From: 2-01-FULL-33-17 sp964474375
Lineage (GTDB): Bacteria; Patescibacteriota; Minisyncoccia; Phycocordibacterales; UBA9973
Direction: 5' to 3'
NCBI GenBank assembly: GCA_964474375.1
Contig: CAYYSG010000001.1
Span: forward strand, 62,001 to 126,000
DNA length: 64,000 nucleotides
Part shown: in pieces, positions 22,491-31,594 of the stretch
Position numbering within the stretch: the stretch's first letter is position 1
Layout: each line of letters begins with the position of its first letter
Position numbers and translations under genes: made by a program
The notes under the pieces: generated by a model
What the model was told of the DNA's origin: nothing
The model's input: only the letters and a program-made list of their open reading frames with translations
Database searches by the model: none

Positions 22491-22522
22491 AATAAAAGCC
22501 GGTGTTAGCCGGCTTTTATTTA
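22491..22522. terminator. Bidirectional terminator between comM and the M23 gene
   Basis: The stem AATAAAAGCCGG/CCGGCTTTTATT (22491-22502 / 22509-22520) with a 6-nt loop overlaps the last base of the M23 gene stop codon. Confidence 0.8.
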
Positions 22523-23686
22523 TCTACAAGAGTTATCTACGAAACAGTTTCTAGCTCCACGAACTTCAAAGTGTATGTGTGGGCCAGTGGATTGTCCTGA
22601 GTTACCAGTGGCTCCGATAGTTTGGCCATCGTTTACGCTTTGCCCATTGGATACGCTGATTCGTGATAGGTGTCCGTACAGTGTTTGGGTACCGTTCGGG
22701 TGGGAAATAATGATCATGTTACCATAGCCTCCGTTCCATCCGCTGCGAGCTGCAATGACTGTACCTTCGGCTGCTGCCACAACTGTAGTTCCGGTTTTAC
22801 AACCTAGGTCGATACCGTTCTTACCGTGCAGGCCTTGGGTAATAACACAGTATACTGGCTTTCTATAGTACCCGCCTTGTGAAGGTCCGTCATAGCCTGA
22901 TATATAAGGTGATGTTCCTTTGCCATTTCCGGATACTATATTAAGTACGCTGTTTACAACACTGGTTGTTTTTTTAGCGATAGTAGTGACTTTTGGTTTT
23001 GGAGCAGCTATTTCACCGTTTGGTACCATTAGCTCTTCGCCAACAGCTAGAGTCTCATCAGTTACACCATTGAAACGAGCTATTTCTGTAGCGTCAGCTC
23101 CGTATTTTTTAGCTATTTTGGCTAGTGTATCACCCCTTGCTATTGTATGGTTGACTCCAGATATAGGCATGATAAGTAGAGAAGTCCCTTCTTTTAAAGC
23201 CTTTTTCGGGTCGAGTCCATCGTTAGCCCATACGATAGTGTTGACTGTTACTTTGTACATTTGGGCAATTTTGCTCAAAGTGTCACCCTTTTTGGTAATG
23301 TATACATTAATTTCGTCTTCTTCAGGATAGTCTTCTGCGTCTAGGGCGCTACCTAGTACTCCGACTTCGGGCATTAATACATCGCCTTCGTTCATTACTA
23401 CTGTACTTTCTACTGTTTTTTCACCAGGTACGATACTTAGTTTAGCCTCAAGAACCGGAGTTGTTTGGCTATTTTGGCCATTGTCTAGTGATTCGGCTTT
23501 GGCATCACCACTGAAAAAGTCAGCAATTTGCGACAAAATACCAGCATTTGCACTAACTGGAGTCAGGGTAACAGATAAAATTAGCATCCAAGATGTTAAA
23601 ATAGATGCAATGTAAGCTGGTTTCTTATATTCGGAGCTTTGCGGGGAACCCGCGGGAGCATCCTGCTTGTTTATATTTAATTCCAT
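22520..23686 (-). CDS. LysM-M23 peptidoglycan endopeptidase
   Basis: Envelope hydrolase that cuts peptide crosslinks. An N-terminal membrane/signal segment (about 27-47, ASILTSWMLILSVTLTPVSANA) is followed by two LysM domains (about 127-173 and 178-222). A linker leads to a C-terminal M23 domain (about 285-385) with the zinc motif HGKNGIDLG (H..D) and the HIHFE motif. Cysteines in the M23 part (CVIT, GCKTG, NCFVDNSC) could form disulfides. The 388 residues are typical for such fusions. The minus-strand leader contains a possible hairpin close to the start codon. Confidence 0.92.
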   Translation of the reverse strand: MELNINKQDAPAGSPQSSEYKKPAYIASILTSWMLILSVTLTPVSANAGILSQIADFFSGDAKAESLDNGQNSQTTPVLEAKLSIVPGEKTVESTVVMNEGDVLMPEVGVLGSALDAEDYPEEDEINVYITKKGDTLSKIAQMYKVTVNTIVWANDGLDPKKALKEGTSLLIMPISGVNHTIARGDTLAKIAKKYGADATEIARFNGVTDETLAVGEELMVPNGEIAAPKPKVTTIAKKTTSVVNSVLNIVSGNGKGTSPYISGYDGPSQGGYYRKPVYCVITQGLHGKNGIDLGCKTGTTVVAAAEGTVIAARSGWNGGYGNMIIISHPNGTQTLYGHLSRISVSNGQSVNDGQTIGATGNSGQSTGPHIHFEVRGARNCFVDNSCR

Positions 23687-23690
23687 AGTT

Positions 23691-23734
23691 ATAAGGGGAC
23701 GGAGTAACAGAGTTTTTTCGGCAAGGTTCCCTTA
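23691..23734 (-). promoter_or_regulatory. Possible leader hairpin of the M23 peptidase gene
   Basis: On the minus strand, TAAGGGAAC (23734-23726) can pair with GTCCCCTTA (23699-23691) with one mismatch. The stem's 3' arm ends a few bases before the start codon. The roughly 25-nt loop is GC-mixed. No known riboswitch class was recognised. Confidence 0.35.
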
Positions 23735-23838
23735 CATATATAATGGTGCCTCTTTATGGGTCAGCAGTCAAGGCTCGTATAGTGTTCCATGTGGAAATGG
23801 GATTTATTTTCGCTAAAAAGCCTTATTTTACGTGTTTT

Positions 23839-23868
23839 TTGACTTAAAAGACCTAATTGTTGTATAAT
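23839..23868 (+). promoter_or_regulatory. Promoter of the 1470-residue protein gene
   Basis: TTGACT (23839-23844), an 18-bp spacer and a perfect TATAAT (23863-23868). The ATG at 23878 is only 9 nt further, so the leader would be 0-3 nt. Confidence 0.82.
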
Positions 23869-23877
23869 TTGGGGTAT

Positions 23878-26800
23878 ATGAAAAGCCCGGAATTAAAAAC
23901 TGGCAGTGAGCTAAATGAAATTGAGGAAGAGTTTGGAAAGGCGCAAGATTTTATTGAGGAAAATCTTAGTTACCTAGATGACATTATAGAAAAATACGAG
24001 TTTTTGAATGATAAGCATCAGCAAACCAATGATCTCTGGTATACAGGAAAGATGCAAGATCTGTATAATCATCTAAAATTGTTCTATAAAGATATAGATT
24101 ATGATAAAATAGAAGAGTCAGACAAATCTGGAATTACTAAGATCTTAGCAAATATTGTAAAACAAATTGAAATAAACAGTATTAACACTACTTTAAAAAA
24201 AATATACGGTAAATATAGCAGAGAAAGGAAACTAGAAGAAAAACAAGAATTACTTAAAGAAGTAGAATCTCTTAAGAAAGAAAAAAAGTTTATAGAAAAC
24301 AAAGATTATACAAAAGAAATTATAAGTAGAAAAGAAGAATCAATGACAAATAGAAACCCAGATAACTCAAATCCAAGAAGAGGGGGAAAACTTCCTGAAA
24401 CTATAGAAGCTGAATCAAAAGCTAGGATGAATGAAATAGATGCTAAAAACAAAGCTGAGATAGAAAAGGCTAAAGAACTTTCTAAAATAAAAATAAAAGA
24501 AAAAAAGAAAGAAGCTAAAATAGAAAATAAGAAAAAGGAAAAAGTAGACGACAAAACCTTGATTTCAGATATAGCTGAAAAAGAAGCCAATGGCATAACT
24601 CTATCTTCAGATGAAGAGAATTTAAAAATAAAGCACCCTATTTTATACAAAAAAGAGCTTAAAAAACATTTAGATAATCTGGAAGACCCGGATGAAATAG
24701 CTAGTAACATTGCTATTGCTGAAATAGAAGGCAAAAAATTATCTGGCTCTGAGAATAAGTTTGTCTCTGGTGTTGCTAATAGAAACAAGGTAGATAATCT
24801 AAAAAACAAAATAGACAGTATTGCTAAAAGATTAGCTAAAGGTGAAAAAGCTACTAAGTTTCTTCGAGATGACAAAGAATTCTATAAAAAGTATAAAGGC
24901 ACTATAGATTCTCAAGCTGAAGAATTTGGGGATTTAGGTGAAGAAGCCAAGCAAAATCTTATAAATACTCTAGCCGAAAAAATAGCATCTGAAACCACTC
25001 TTGATCCAGCAGAAGAAGCAGATTTTCGTAAACACGAAAAGGAAATTTTGGATTTAGCAGGGGAAAAACTAAAGAACAACAAAGAAGCTGTAAAGGTCAG
25101 ACGTGAAATTGCTATTGCTGAACTAGACCATGTTGGCCCACCACCTGTTGATTTAACTCCAGAACAAGAAATGCGAACCCGTATACCATCAGAGCGTGTT
25201 TTGATTGATAAAGAAAAAACTAATATTACCGGCGAGCGTGCTGAATATGACAGAATAGCTAGTCTTCTTTTTGCTACACCCAATATCGTTCTTCTACCAG
25301 AACAGAAAAAAATTTATGATGCTAACAAGGATTTAATAGACGCCAAGGTTGTAGAACTAAAAGAGGCTGACTTAAAAGCCAAGAAGGATAAAATCATTGA
25401 TGAAAAGTCTAATGGTCGTAATTTGAACGATGTGCAAACTGCTTTGTACAATGAACACAAAGCAGAATTAGATCCGATAATTCTTGAGAATCTAAAAAAA
25501 TCTTACGAAGATGCAAAAGCTGCTAATAATTTTACTGACATGCAAAATTATGAGATTTATATAAAAGCTCATGTTCGTGACTCTGAAAAAGCTCGCACTG
25601 CTTACAAGCCATTAGCGGACAGGTTGGCGCGTACATTAAATAGTGACAAATATAAAGAACTAGTTGATAAAAATACTAAAGCGCCAGGTACTTTGGATCC
25701 AGCGGAAAATACTTTACTAGAACAGTACAATAAAGAAATAAAAGAAACAGAGAATGCACTAAACGCAGTTGGCCCATCAGGTAAATTGTTTGCTGATTTG
25801 GAAGTCCAGCGTGCTAATTTAGCCAAAGCTTCACAAGAATTCCAATCATCTTTTGTACGTAAATTCCCAATGGCTAAAGTCGTAGGGGTTATTGGCGGTA
25901 TGTTTGGTGCTAAATGGAGCGCTATGAAAGAAGGCGACAAAACAGCTGCTGCCAAAAGTGCGATGGATAATACTCAAATAGAATACGACAAAGTCCGCCG
26001 TAATTTAATGAATACTTTGGTGGAAGAAGAACATACTGTACGCAAAACTCTAGGGCAAGATTTTAAAAACCTTGGAGTAGCTGATAAATATTCTCTAGAA
26101 TCATTCATTGGTAAGGTCAATAAAGAATTCGTAGAAGACGAACACAAAAAACTTGACGACATGAAGCATGTACTAGAAGGCACTGTCCGTGGTAGCGCAA
26201 TGCGTAGATGGGGTGAATGGAACAGTAAAGGAGGAATATTTAAAAACGTTGAAAATCCTGTACATAGAAAACTTTTACATAGAGCTAGTATGGCTATAAT
26301 GTTGGGTGTTCCTATATCTATTGCTGGTAGCGCAGTTATTGCTGGAGCTTTGTCTTTAACTGGCGTAGCTACTGCTTCCGCTGCTCTTACCTCGATAACT
26401 CCATCTATGGTAGGTTATAGATTGTTAAGAGGAGTTTGTGGGGGTGTTGCTGGTGAGTCAGCTGCTATGCTTTATGCAAGAGTACGAGGTGGAAAACTAA
26501 ACAAAGAAGGTGAACTTGAAAACCTTGTGAGCGATCGTGATAAGGAAATAAAACTAGACAGGGAAAAATTTACAAAAGAAATGATGACTAGTTTTGCTAT
26601 CGATGTCAAACCAGAAGTCAGCTCTGATATGATGAACCAAATCCGCAATGACCATAAAAAAACAGTTGATAATTACATGAACCGCCAAGGTAAAATCCGT
26701 CGAGGGGAATTATGGGTGAGACTAGCTACTGGTGGGCTTACTGCTTATGGTTTATCACATGTTATGCCTGGAGCAGATTCTATAACTGACACTACTCCTG

Positions 26801-28290
26801 ACCAAGGTACTCCAAAACCGGAAGTAGCACCAATAGTAACGCCAGAACCAGGTGTAGAAGATTTGGAACTGCGTGGTGTGTCAGTGGATGCTAGCTCCAA
26901 AGGTTCTATTCAGACTTTCATGAATTTGAAAGAAAAGATGCTGGACCAGTATGAATCTGACCCACGTTTTGCTGGTCTTGACCGTGAAGCCATGGCTCAA
27001 AAAATGATCAGTGAAGGCAATATGGACCCATTTGTAGAAGAAATAATGGGTGCAAAATCTTACGCTGACTTTGCTGAAGTAGCAAAAGATCATGGCTTTT
27101 GGAAGTTATCCGGTGTAGGTAATCCCGAAGTAGATAGTGCATCTGTCCCAGCTGGTTCAACTATTGGTTTCCGAACTCCAGATGGTGGTGGTGACTTGTA
27201 CTATTATATAAAAACCCCAAATGGTCAGGAAATAAAAATAACTGACTTTGCTGACCAGGCCAGTGGTAAATTTGGTGGTGTGAATTTAATCGACACTACA
27301 GTACCGAAGCCGTCCGGTATTGATACTGGTGCAGGTAATGGTAATGGTGAATTGCCACCAGACTCATTACTAGGTCCCGAAGAATACACTCAAGGCGACC
27401 CTATAACACCCGTAACAGAATCTGATTTGTCAGGTGGTCAAACTGAATCTTCTAATGGTGTGAGCGATGCTGGGAATAGTACAGAAACTGTTCCAGCTCC
27501 TGCACCAACTGGACTAGATGATGCTAGTTTTTATAAATCTATAAAGAATCCTGGCAACGAACACGATTATTATACAAATAAATACGGTTTTGAATCCAAA
27601 GGTAAAATGACTTATATGCCAGGTACAGCTGAAGACCCAACTACCGAATATTATGACAAGGCTGGTAACTATTTCTACACTGAACAATATAGTGGTTATA
27701 ACAAAATTGCAGGGGGTCCGCATGATATCAAGAATAGTCCAATGTATAGGGAATACCATGCTCTAAAGAATAATTATGATACAGCTCAGCAAGAATTAAT
27801 AAAACTTGAAACAGCTAAACTAAATGCAGCTCGCGCTAGTGCTGACAATGCTTATAACAATATGCCAGGTCAGTCCACTAACAATCCAGCTGTTGACCCT
27901 GAAGTATTGCAAGCTCGTGAAATAGCTATCAAACAAAACACAACGGAAATAGCTAACAATTGGGTTGATGATACATTTGGTAGAGGTGACGAAGATTCTA
28001 GTTTGCAAAGAATGTTGGGTATACACAAGAAGGGTATTGAAACAAAAGCCTGGGCTAATTTAAAAAACGATAAAGTCTTAGACCTCGTTAACGACAGTAA
28101 AACTCCATCAGGTGACGATGTATATGGTGGGTCCAAGCTTTCCAATAAAGAATCTGAATTCTTAGGTGTTCTTATAAACAAATCACAGCAGTATGGTTTG
28201 AATCCTGATACAAACGAAACAGTCGAATCATTTACTCAAAGATTAGCCGCAGCCGAAGCTCGAACAAAACTAGTCGCTGGCTCAAGATAG
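23878..28290 (+). CDS. Giant coiled-coil membrane protein (1470 residues)
   Basis: Not recognised. The start is placed at MKSPELK because the promoter TATAAT lies 9 nt upstream. Residues 1 to about 790 are almost entirely charged helices (Lys/Glu/Asp), with repeated blocks such as LSSDEENLK, LSGSENKF and LDPAEEADF that look like a degenerate repeat of about 45 residues. A Gly/Ala hydrophobic segment (about 805-840) and a weaker one (about 945-965) could cross the membrane. The C-terminal 450 residues are Pro/Gly/Thr-rich and then helical. No enzymatic motif is seen. It may be a structural surface or septum protein; this is inference. Confidence 0.7.
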   Translation: MKSPELKTGSELNEIEEEFGKAQDFIEENLSYLDDIIEKYEFLNDKHQQTNDLWYTGKMQDLYNHLKLFYKDIDYDKIEESDKSGITKILANIVKQIEINSINTTLKKIYGKYSRERKLEEKQELLKEVESLKKEKKFIENKDYTKEIISRKEESMTNRNPDNSNPRRGGKLPETIEAESKARMNEIDAKNKAEIEKAKELSKIKIKEKKKEAKIENKKKEKVDDKTLISDIAEKEANGITLSSDEENLKIKHPILYKKELKKHLDNLEDPDEIASNIAIAEIEGKKLSGSENKFVSGVANRNKVDNLKNKIDSIAKRLAKGEKATKFLRDDKEFYKKYKGTIDSQAEEFGDLGEEAKQNLINTLAEKIASETTLDPAEEADFRKHEKEILDLAGEKLKNNKEAVKVRREIAIAELDHVGPPPVDLTPEQEMRTRIPSERVLIDKEKTNITGERAEYDRIASLLFATPNIVLLPEQKKIYDANKDLIDAKVVELKEADLKAKKDKIIDEKSNGRNLNDVQTALYNEHKAELDPIILENLKKSYEDAKAANNFTDMQNYEIYIKAHVRDSEKARTAYKPLADRLARTLNSDKYKELVDKNTKAPGTLDPAENTLLEQYNKEIKETENALNAVGPSGKLFADLEVQRANLAKASQEFQSSFVRKFPMAKVVGVIGGMFGAKWSAMKEGDKTAAAKSAMDNTQIEYDKVRRNLMNTLVEEEHTVRKTLGQDFKNLGVADKYSLESFIGKVNKEFVEDEHKKLDDMKHVLEGTVRGSAMRRWGEWNSKGGIFKNVENPVHRKLLHRASMAIMLGVPISIAGSAVIAGALSLTGVATASAALTSITPSMVGYRLLRGVCGGVAGESAAMLYARVRGGKLNKEGELENLVSDRDKEIKLDREKFTKEMMTSFAIDVKPEVSSDMMNQIRNDHKKTVDNYMNRQGKIRRGELWVRLATGGLTAYGLSHVMPGADSITDTTPDQGTPKPEVAPIVTPEPGVEDLELRGVSVDASSKGSIQTFMNLKEKMLDQYESDPRFAGLDREAMAQKMISEGNMDPFVEEIMGAKSYADFAEVAKDHGFWKLSGVGNPEVDSASVPAGSTIGFRTPDGGGDLYYYIKTPNGQEIKITDFADQASGKFGGVNLIDTTVPKPSGIDTGAGNGNGELPPDSLLGPEEYTQGDPITPVTESDLSGGQTESSNGVSDAGNSTETVPAPAPTGLDDASFYKSIKNPGNEHDYYTNKYGFESKGKMTYMPGTAEDPTTEYYDKAGNYFYTEQYSGYNKIAGGPHDIKNSPMYREYHALKNNYDTAQQELIKLETAKLNAARASADNAYNNMPGQSTNNPAVDPEVLQAREIAIKQNTTEIANNWVDDTFGRGDEDSSLQRMLGIHKKGIETKAWANLKNDKVLDLVNDSKTPSGDDVYGGSKLSNKESEFLGVLINKSQQYGLNPDTNETVESFTQRLAAAEARTKLVAGSR

Positions 28291-28326
28291 ATTGCGCATT
28301 AAAAATTAACAAGCTAAAATATAAGT

Positions 28327-28614
28327 ATGCAAACATTAAAAGATCTTATAACAAATTCATTTGCCTTTGCTGACATGGCCGATGAAGAAAAGTCTAAAAT
28401 CATAGAAGAGCTAGCTGACATTGCAATACAACGTACTGTCATGCGTGCACTGGACAAAATGACCGACGACGAAGTCGCCGAGTTCGACAAAACAATGGGC
28501 GACCAAGCGGAACCTTCTAAAGTATTCCAATATTTGGAAAACCGTGTACCGTCATTCTACGACATGCTCCGCGAAGAAGTCTTGCGTTTGCAAGCTAACG
28601 CTACTGGTAACTAA
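28327..28614 (+). CDS. Small acidic helical protein (95 residues)
   Basis: An acidic, all-helical protein with no membrane segment (ADMADEEKSKIIEELADIAIQRTVMRALDKMTDDEVAEFDKTM). Similar short proteins are common in CPR genomes, sometimes called DUF5663; I assign this only tentatively. An extended -10 GCTAAAAT (28315-28320) ends 6 nt before the ATG, so it has its own leaderless transcript. It lies just downstream of the giant coiled-coil gene and before a terminator. Confidence 0.65.
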   Translation: MQTLKDLITNSFAFADMADEEKSKIIEELADIAIQRTVMRALDKMTDDEVAEFDKTMGDQAEPSKVFQYLENRVPSFYDMLREEVLRLQANATGN

Positions 28615-28634
28615 ATTTAAAATAAATAGCACGA

Positions 28635-28664
28635 AAAAAGCCCTTCATTACGAAGGGCTTTTTA
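28635..28664. terminator. Bidirectional terminator after the 28327-28614 gene
   Basis: The perfect stem AAAAAGCCCTTC/GAAGGGCTTTTT (28635-28646 / 28652-28663) with a 5-nt loop lies between convergent genes. Confidence 0.85.
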
Positions 28665-28676
28665 TAAAATAAGTTT

Positions 28677-29489
28677 TTAAGAGTCTTGATTTTGTGCTGG
28701 TGGCTGGGTTCTATTTTTTGAACGATTTAAAATAAAAAAGTTTAAAAGCACTATTGCAAGTATGATCAAGCATACAAGTAAGATAAGCATATGGTAGTTG
28801 CTGTCTTGATCAGGTTTTTGATAACCCATCTTTTCAGCAGCTATTTTAGCATTATCTATTGCATCTAGATCATCCTGGCGTAGCTTCTTCTTAATTTCTC
28901 TCATGTCATCTACTGACTTTTTGAGCCTTTCGTAATCTTTTCTATAAAGACTATCGATATCGCAAGACTGGTCGCAATTGCTAGATTTTTTACAATCTTT
29001 GCATTCGTCGTTAGGTGTAGTGACTTTTTCTTTTTCCGGGGTCAGGTCAGCATTGCCGTTGATGGCATTGTTGATTAGCCCTTGATCGGTTGAGATCATC
29101 TGAGCGCATTGCATTACTAGCCAAGGTTGGCTATTGTACACAAATACGTTCTTGTTGATTACTTTAACCGGTCCAAAAGATCCAGCCTTGCCGTTAAGAA
29201 GATGTGTATTATAAAAGTTCGAGCCAGTAGCTTTGTCAGCAACCGTTGAACCATTACGTACCTCTTCTAATGTCAGACCAAAACTGCTTTTACAGAATCT
29301 ACGTAAGACTTTAGTCCATTCTCCACATGTCATTCCTGGATACAGGGTAACATTTGCATTTTCTGGGTTTACAACGTAGTCATAACCCTTGTTAGTGATA
29401 GGTTCACCTTTTACACCTTTAGCATTCGCGGAGAATGCAACAAGAATAATGGCAAGTGTGGCCAAAATCCCTTTTATATATTTTTTCAT
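28677..29489 (-). CDS. Hypothetical exported type-I membrane protein
   Basis: Not recognised; 270 residues. The N-terminal signal peptide (MKKYIKGILATLAIILVAFSANA) precedes an extracytoplasmic domain with GMTCGEWTKVLRRFC and a Cys-rich linker (about 165-180, CKDCKKSSNCDQSCD). A coiled coil (about 183-215), one transmembrane helix (about 233-255) and a short Gln/Pro tail follow. The six-cysteine cluster may be disulfide-bonded. The first domain resembles the LysM-like 'conductor' phrase VTLYPGMTCGEW only superficially. A TATTAT -10 box on the minus strand lies about 20 nt upstream. Confidence 0.6.
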   Translation of the reverse strand: MKKYIKGILATLAIILVAFSANAKGVKGEPITNKGYDYVVNPENANVTLYPGMTCGEWTKVLRRFCKSSFGLTLEEVRNGSTVADKATGSNFYNTHLLNGKAGSFGPVKVINKNVFVYNSQPWLVMQCAQMISTDQGLINNAINGNADLTPEKEKVTTPNDECKDCKKSSNCDQSCDIDSLYRKDYERLKKSVDDMREIKKKLRQDDLDAIDNAKIAAEKMGYQKPDQDSNYHMLILLVCLIILAIVLLNFFILNRSKNRTQPPAQNQDS

Positions 29490-29682
29490 TTGTTGTAGAT
29501 CTTATTAAGTATATAATAGCATATTATGGGCTAAAAGTCAAGGGGGTAAAACAAGCCTTATTTAGGCTATTTAGTGCTTGTTTTACAAGCATTTTTAGGG
29601 CATTAAGTCCATAAAACCTTATAAAATAAGGGTTTTAAGGTATCAACAAGGGCAAAATGGGGTTTTGTGCTAAAATAGCTCT

Positions 29683-31593
29683 ATGCATTTCCTTGAAACA
29701 CTTTCACCAGCCCAAAAAGAGGCCGCAACTTATATAAATGGACCTCTTTTGATAATAGCTGGTGCTGGTGCCGGCAAGACTAAGACCATTACTGCTCGAA
29801 TCGCCCATATAATAGAAGGCGGAGTAAAACCCGAAAACATATTGGCTGTGACTTTTACCAACAAAGCAGCTAAAGAAATGCGCGAACGCGTGCATACACT
29901 GCTGGGTTCTATGCGGTTAAATACATCACCAGTTGTTATGACTTTTCACGCGCTGGGTGTATTTATGCTTCGCGAACATGGGCATTTACTCGGGCTCAAG
30001 CGCGGGTTTGCCATCATGGATGAAGACGACACATTAGTACTATATAAAGAATGTTTGCGTACACTGGACATATCACCGAAAGAATACGACCCTAAATTCT
30101 TCCGGTCTGTTATTTCCCGCGAAAGACAAGACGGAGTAACCTGTGATACTTATGAACCATCAGCACACGGACAAAAAGGTTTCTTAGTTAAACAAGTTTG
30201 GCGCCTGTACAACGAAAAAAAGGTACAAGGCGGCGGTGTGGACTTTGATGATTTATTAACTATGCCTATCGAGCTTTTGAAAAAAAACAACGAAGTCCGC
30301 AGTATGTATCATCAGCGTTTTTCTTATGTGCATGTGGATGAGTATCAGGACGTAAATGACCTGCAAGTTGAAATGATAGAACTAATCTTGGGTCAGCATA
30401 AAAATATTTGTGTTGTGGGTGATGCCGACCAAACTATATATTCTTGGCGTGGTTCGAAGATCGAACACATCATGCAGTTCGAAAAAAAGTTTGCTCCTGT
30501 GCACGTAGTCATGCTCGAGGAAAATTATCGTTCAAGCAAAATTATTCTTGATGCTGCAAACTTTGTAGTGAAGAAGAACAAAAACCGTGTTCCGAAAAAT
30601 CTATATACACAAAAAGGTGACGGTGAAGTTATAACTGTACTGGAATGTGTCGACGAATACGATGAAGCCAAAACCATAGTTAATAAAGTCCGTGATGCAA
30701 TAAACAGTGGTGTTAAGCCTACCGAAATATCTATATTATATAGGGCTAATTTCCAGTCACGGGTTCTGGAAGAGGCATTTTTAAATAGTGGTATTCCTTA
30801 CACTATGCTGGGCACACGGTTTTTCGACAGGCGTGAAGTCAAAGATGTATTGTCTTTTATTCGTTGTAGTATGAACCGTAATTCTATTCCAGACATTACG
30901 CGTGCTATTACGTGCGTGCCGCGTGGTATAGGTAAAACCAGTTTAGCCAAAGTTTTGTCTGGTGATGTTTCTTCTCTTACTGCTAAAGCCAGCGCTTCAC
31001 TAAATAATTTTTATAATTTGCTCGATAGAATTAGTTTAGTCATCGATGGTAAGACCCCTAGTGAAGCATTGATATACACCATTCACGAATCAGGATTGGA
31101 AAAAGAATTAAAAGAAGAAGGACCCAGTGGTATGGAAAGAATCGAAAACATAAAAGAACTAGCATCACTCGCTAGTAACTATGACCAATACGGAGCCGAC
31201 GGCATGATGCTGTTTCTGGAACACGCTGCGCTATATGATAGTGATGTTGTTAATCAAGGCAAACAAGACGGTGTAATGCTAATGACAGTACACAGCGCCA
31301 AAGGTCTTGAATGGGATACTGTGTTTATAACAGGGCTCGAACAATTTCTGTTTCCGCATGTTTCGGAAAATAGCACCAGTGCTCTTGAGCAAGAAGAGGA
31401 GCGTCGTCTAATGTATGTAGCCATAACTCGCGCTAAAAGAAAGCTGTATACATCCTATGCACAACTGCGAACTATCTTTGGACAAAAAAGAGTCGAAGCG
31501 CCATCTGAATTCTTGTACGACATACCGGACGATAGTAAAGAAATAGTTCAGTCATGGAGCTCTGGCCGCGAGCGTGTGGTATATTTAGATTAG
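29683..31593 (+). CDS. UvrD/PcrA-type superfamily 1 DNA helicase
   Basis: ATP-dependent 3'-5' helicase for repair and replication restart. Motifs in order: Q-motif LSPAQKEAA, Walker A AGAGAGKT (about residues 25-32), Ia TFTNKAAKEM, II DEYQDVN (about 219), III GDADQTIYSWRG, IV ENYRSSKIIL, V LMTVHSAKGLEWDTVF and VI RRLMYVAITRAKR. The 636 residues are shorter than PcrA (about 720) because the C-terminal polymerase-binding tail is absent. The extended -10 TGCTAAAAT (29671-29676) ends 6 nt before the ATG. ksgA follows after 1 bp. PcrA, UvrD and Rep cannot be distinguished from the sequence alone. Confidence 0.93.
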   Translation: MHFLETLSPAQKEAATYINGPLLIIAGAGAGKTKTITARIAHIIEGGVKPENILAVTFTNKAAKEMRERVHTLLGSMRLNTSPVVMTFHALGVFMLREHGHLLGLKRGFAIMDEDDTLVLYKECLRTLDISPKEYDPKFFRSVISRERQDGVTCDTYEPSAHGQKGFLVKQVWRLYNEKKVQGGGVDFDDLLTMPIELLKKNNEVRSMYHQRFSYVHVDEYQDVNDLQVEMIELILGQHKNICVVGDADQTIYSWRGSKIEHIMQFEKKFAPVHVVMLEENYRSSKIILDAANFVVKKNKNRVPKNLYTQKGDGEVITVLECVDEYDEAKTIVNKVRDAINSGVKPTEISILYRANFQSRVLEEAFLNSGIPYTMLGTRFFDRREVKDVLSFIRCSMNRNSIPDITRAITCVPRGIGKTSLAKVLSGDVSSLTAKASASLNNFYNLLDRISLVIDGKTPSEALIYTIHESGLEKELKEEGPSGMERIENIKELASLASNYDQYGADGMMLFLEHAALYDSDVVNQGKQDGVMLMTVHSAKGLEWDTVFITGLEQFLFPHVSENSTSALEQEEERRLMYVAITRAKRKLYTSYAQLRTIFGQKRVEAPSEFLYDIPDDSKEIVQSWSSGRERVVYLD

Positions 31594-31594
31594 T

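Noticed and set aside
23783..23798. Palindromic TTCCATGTGGAA upstream of the M23 gene as a parS site
   Set aside because: The 16-mer matches only 11 of 16 parS positions; a regulatory palindrome is possible but parS is not supported.
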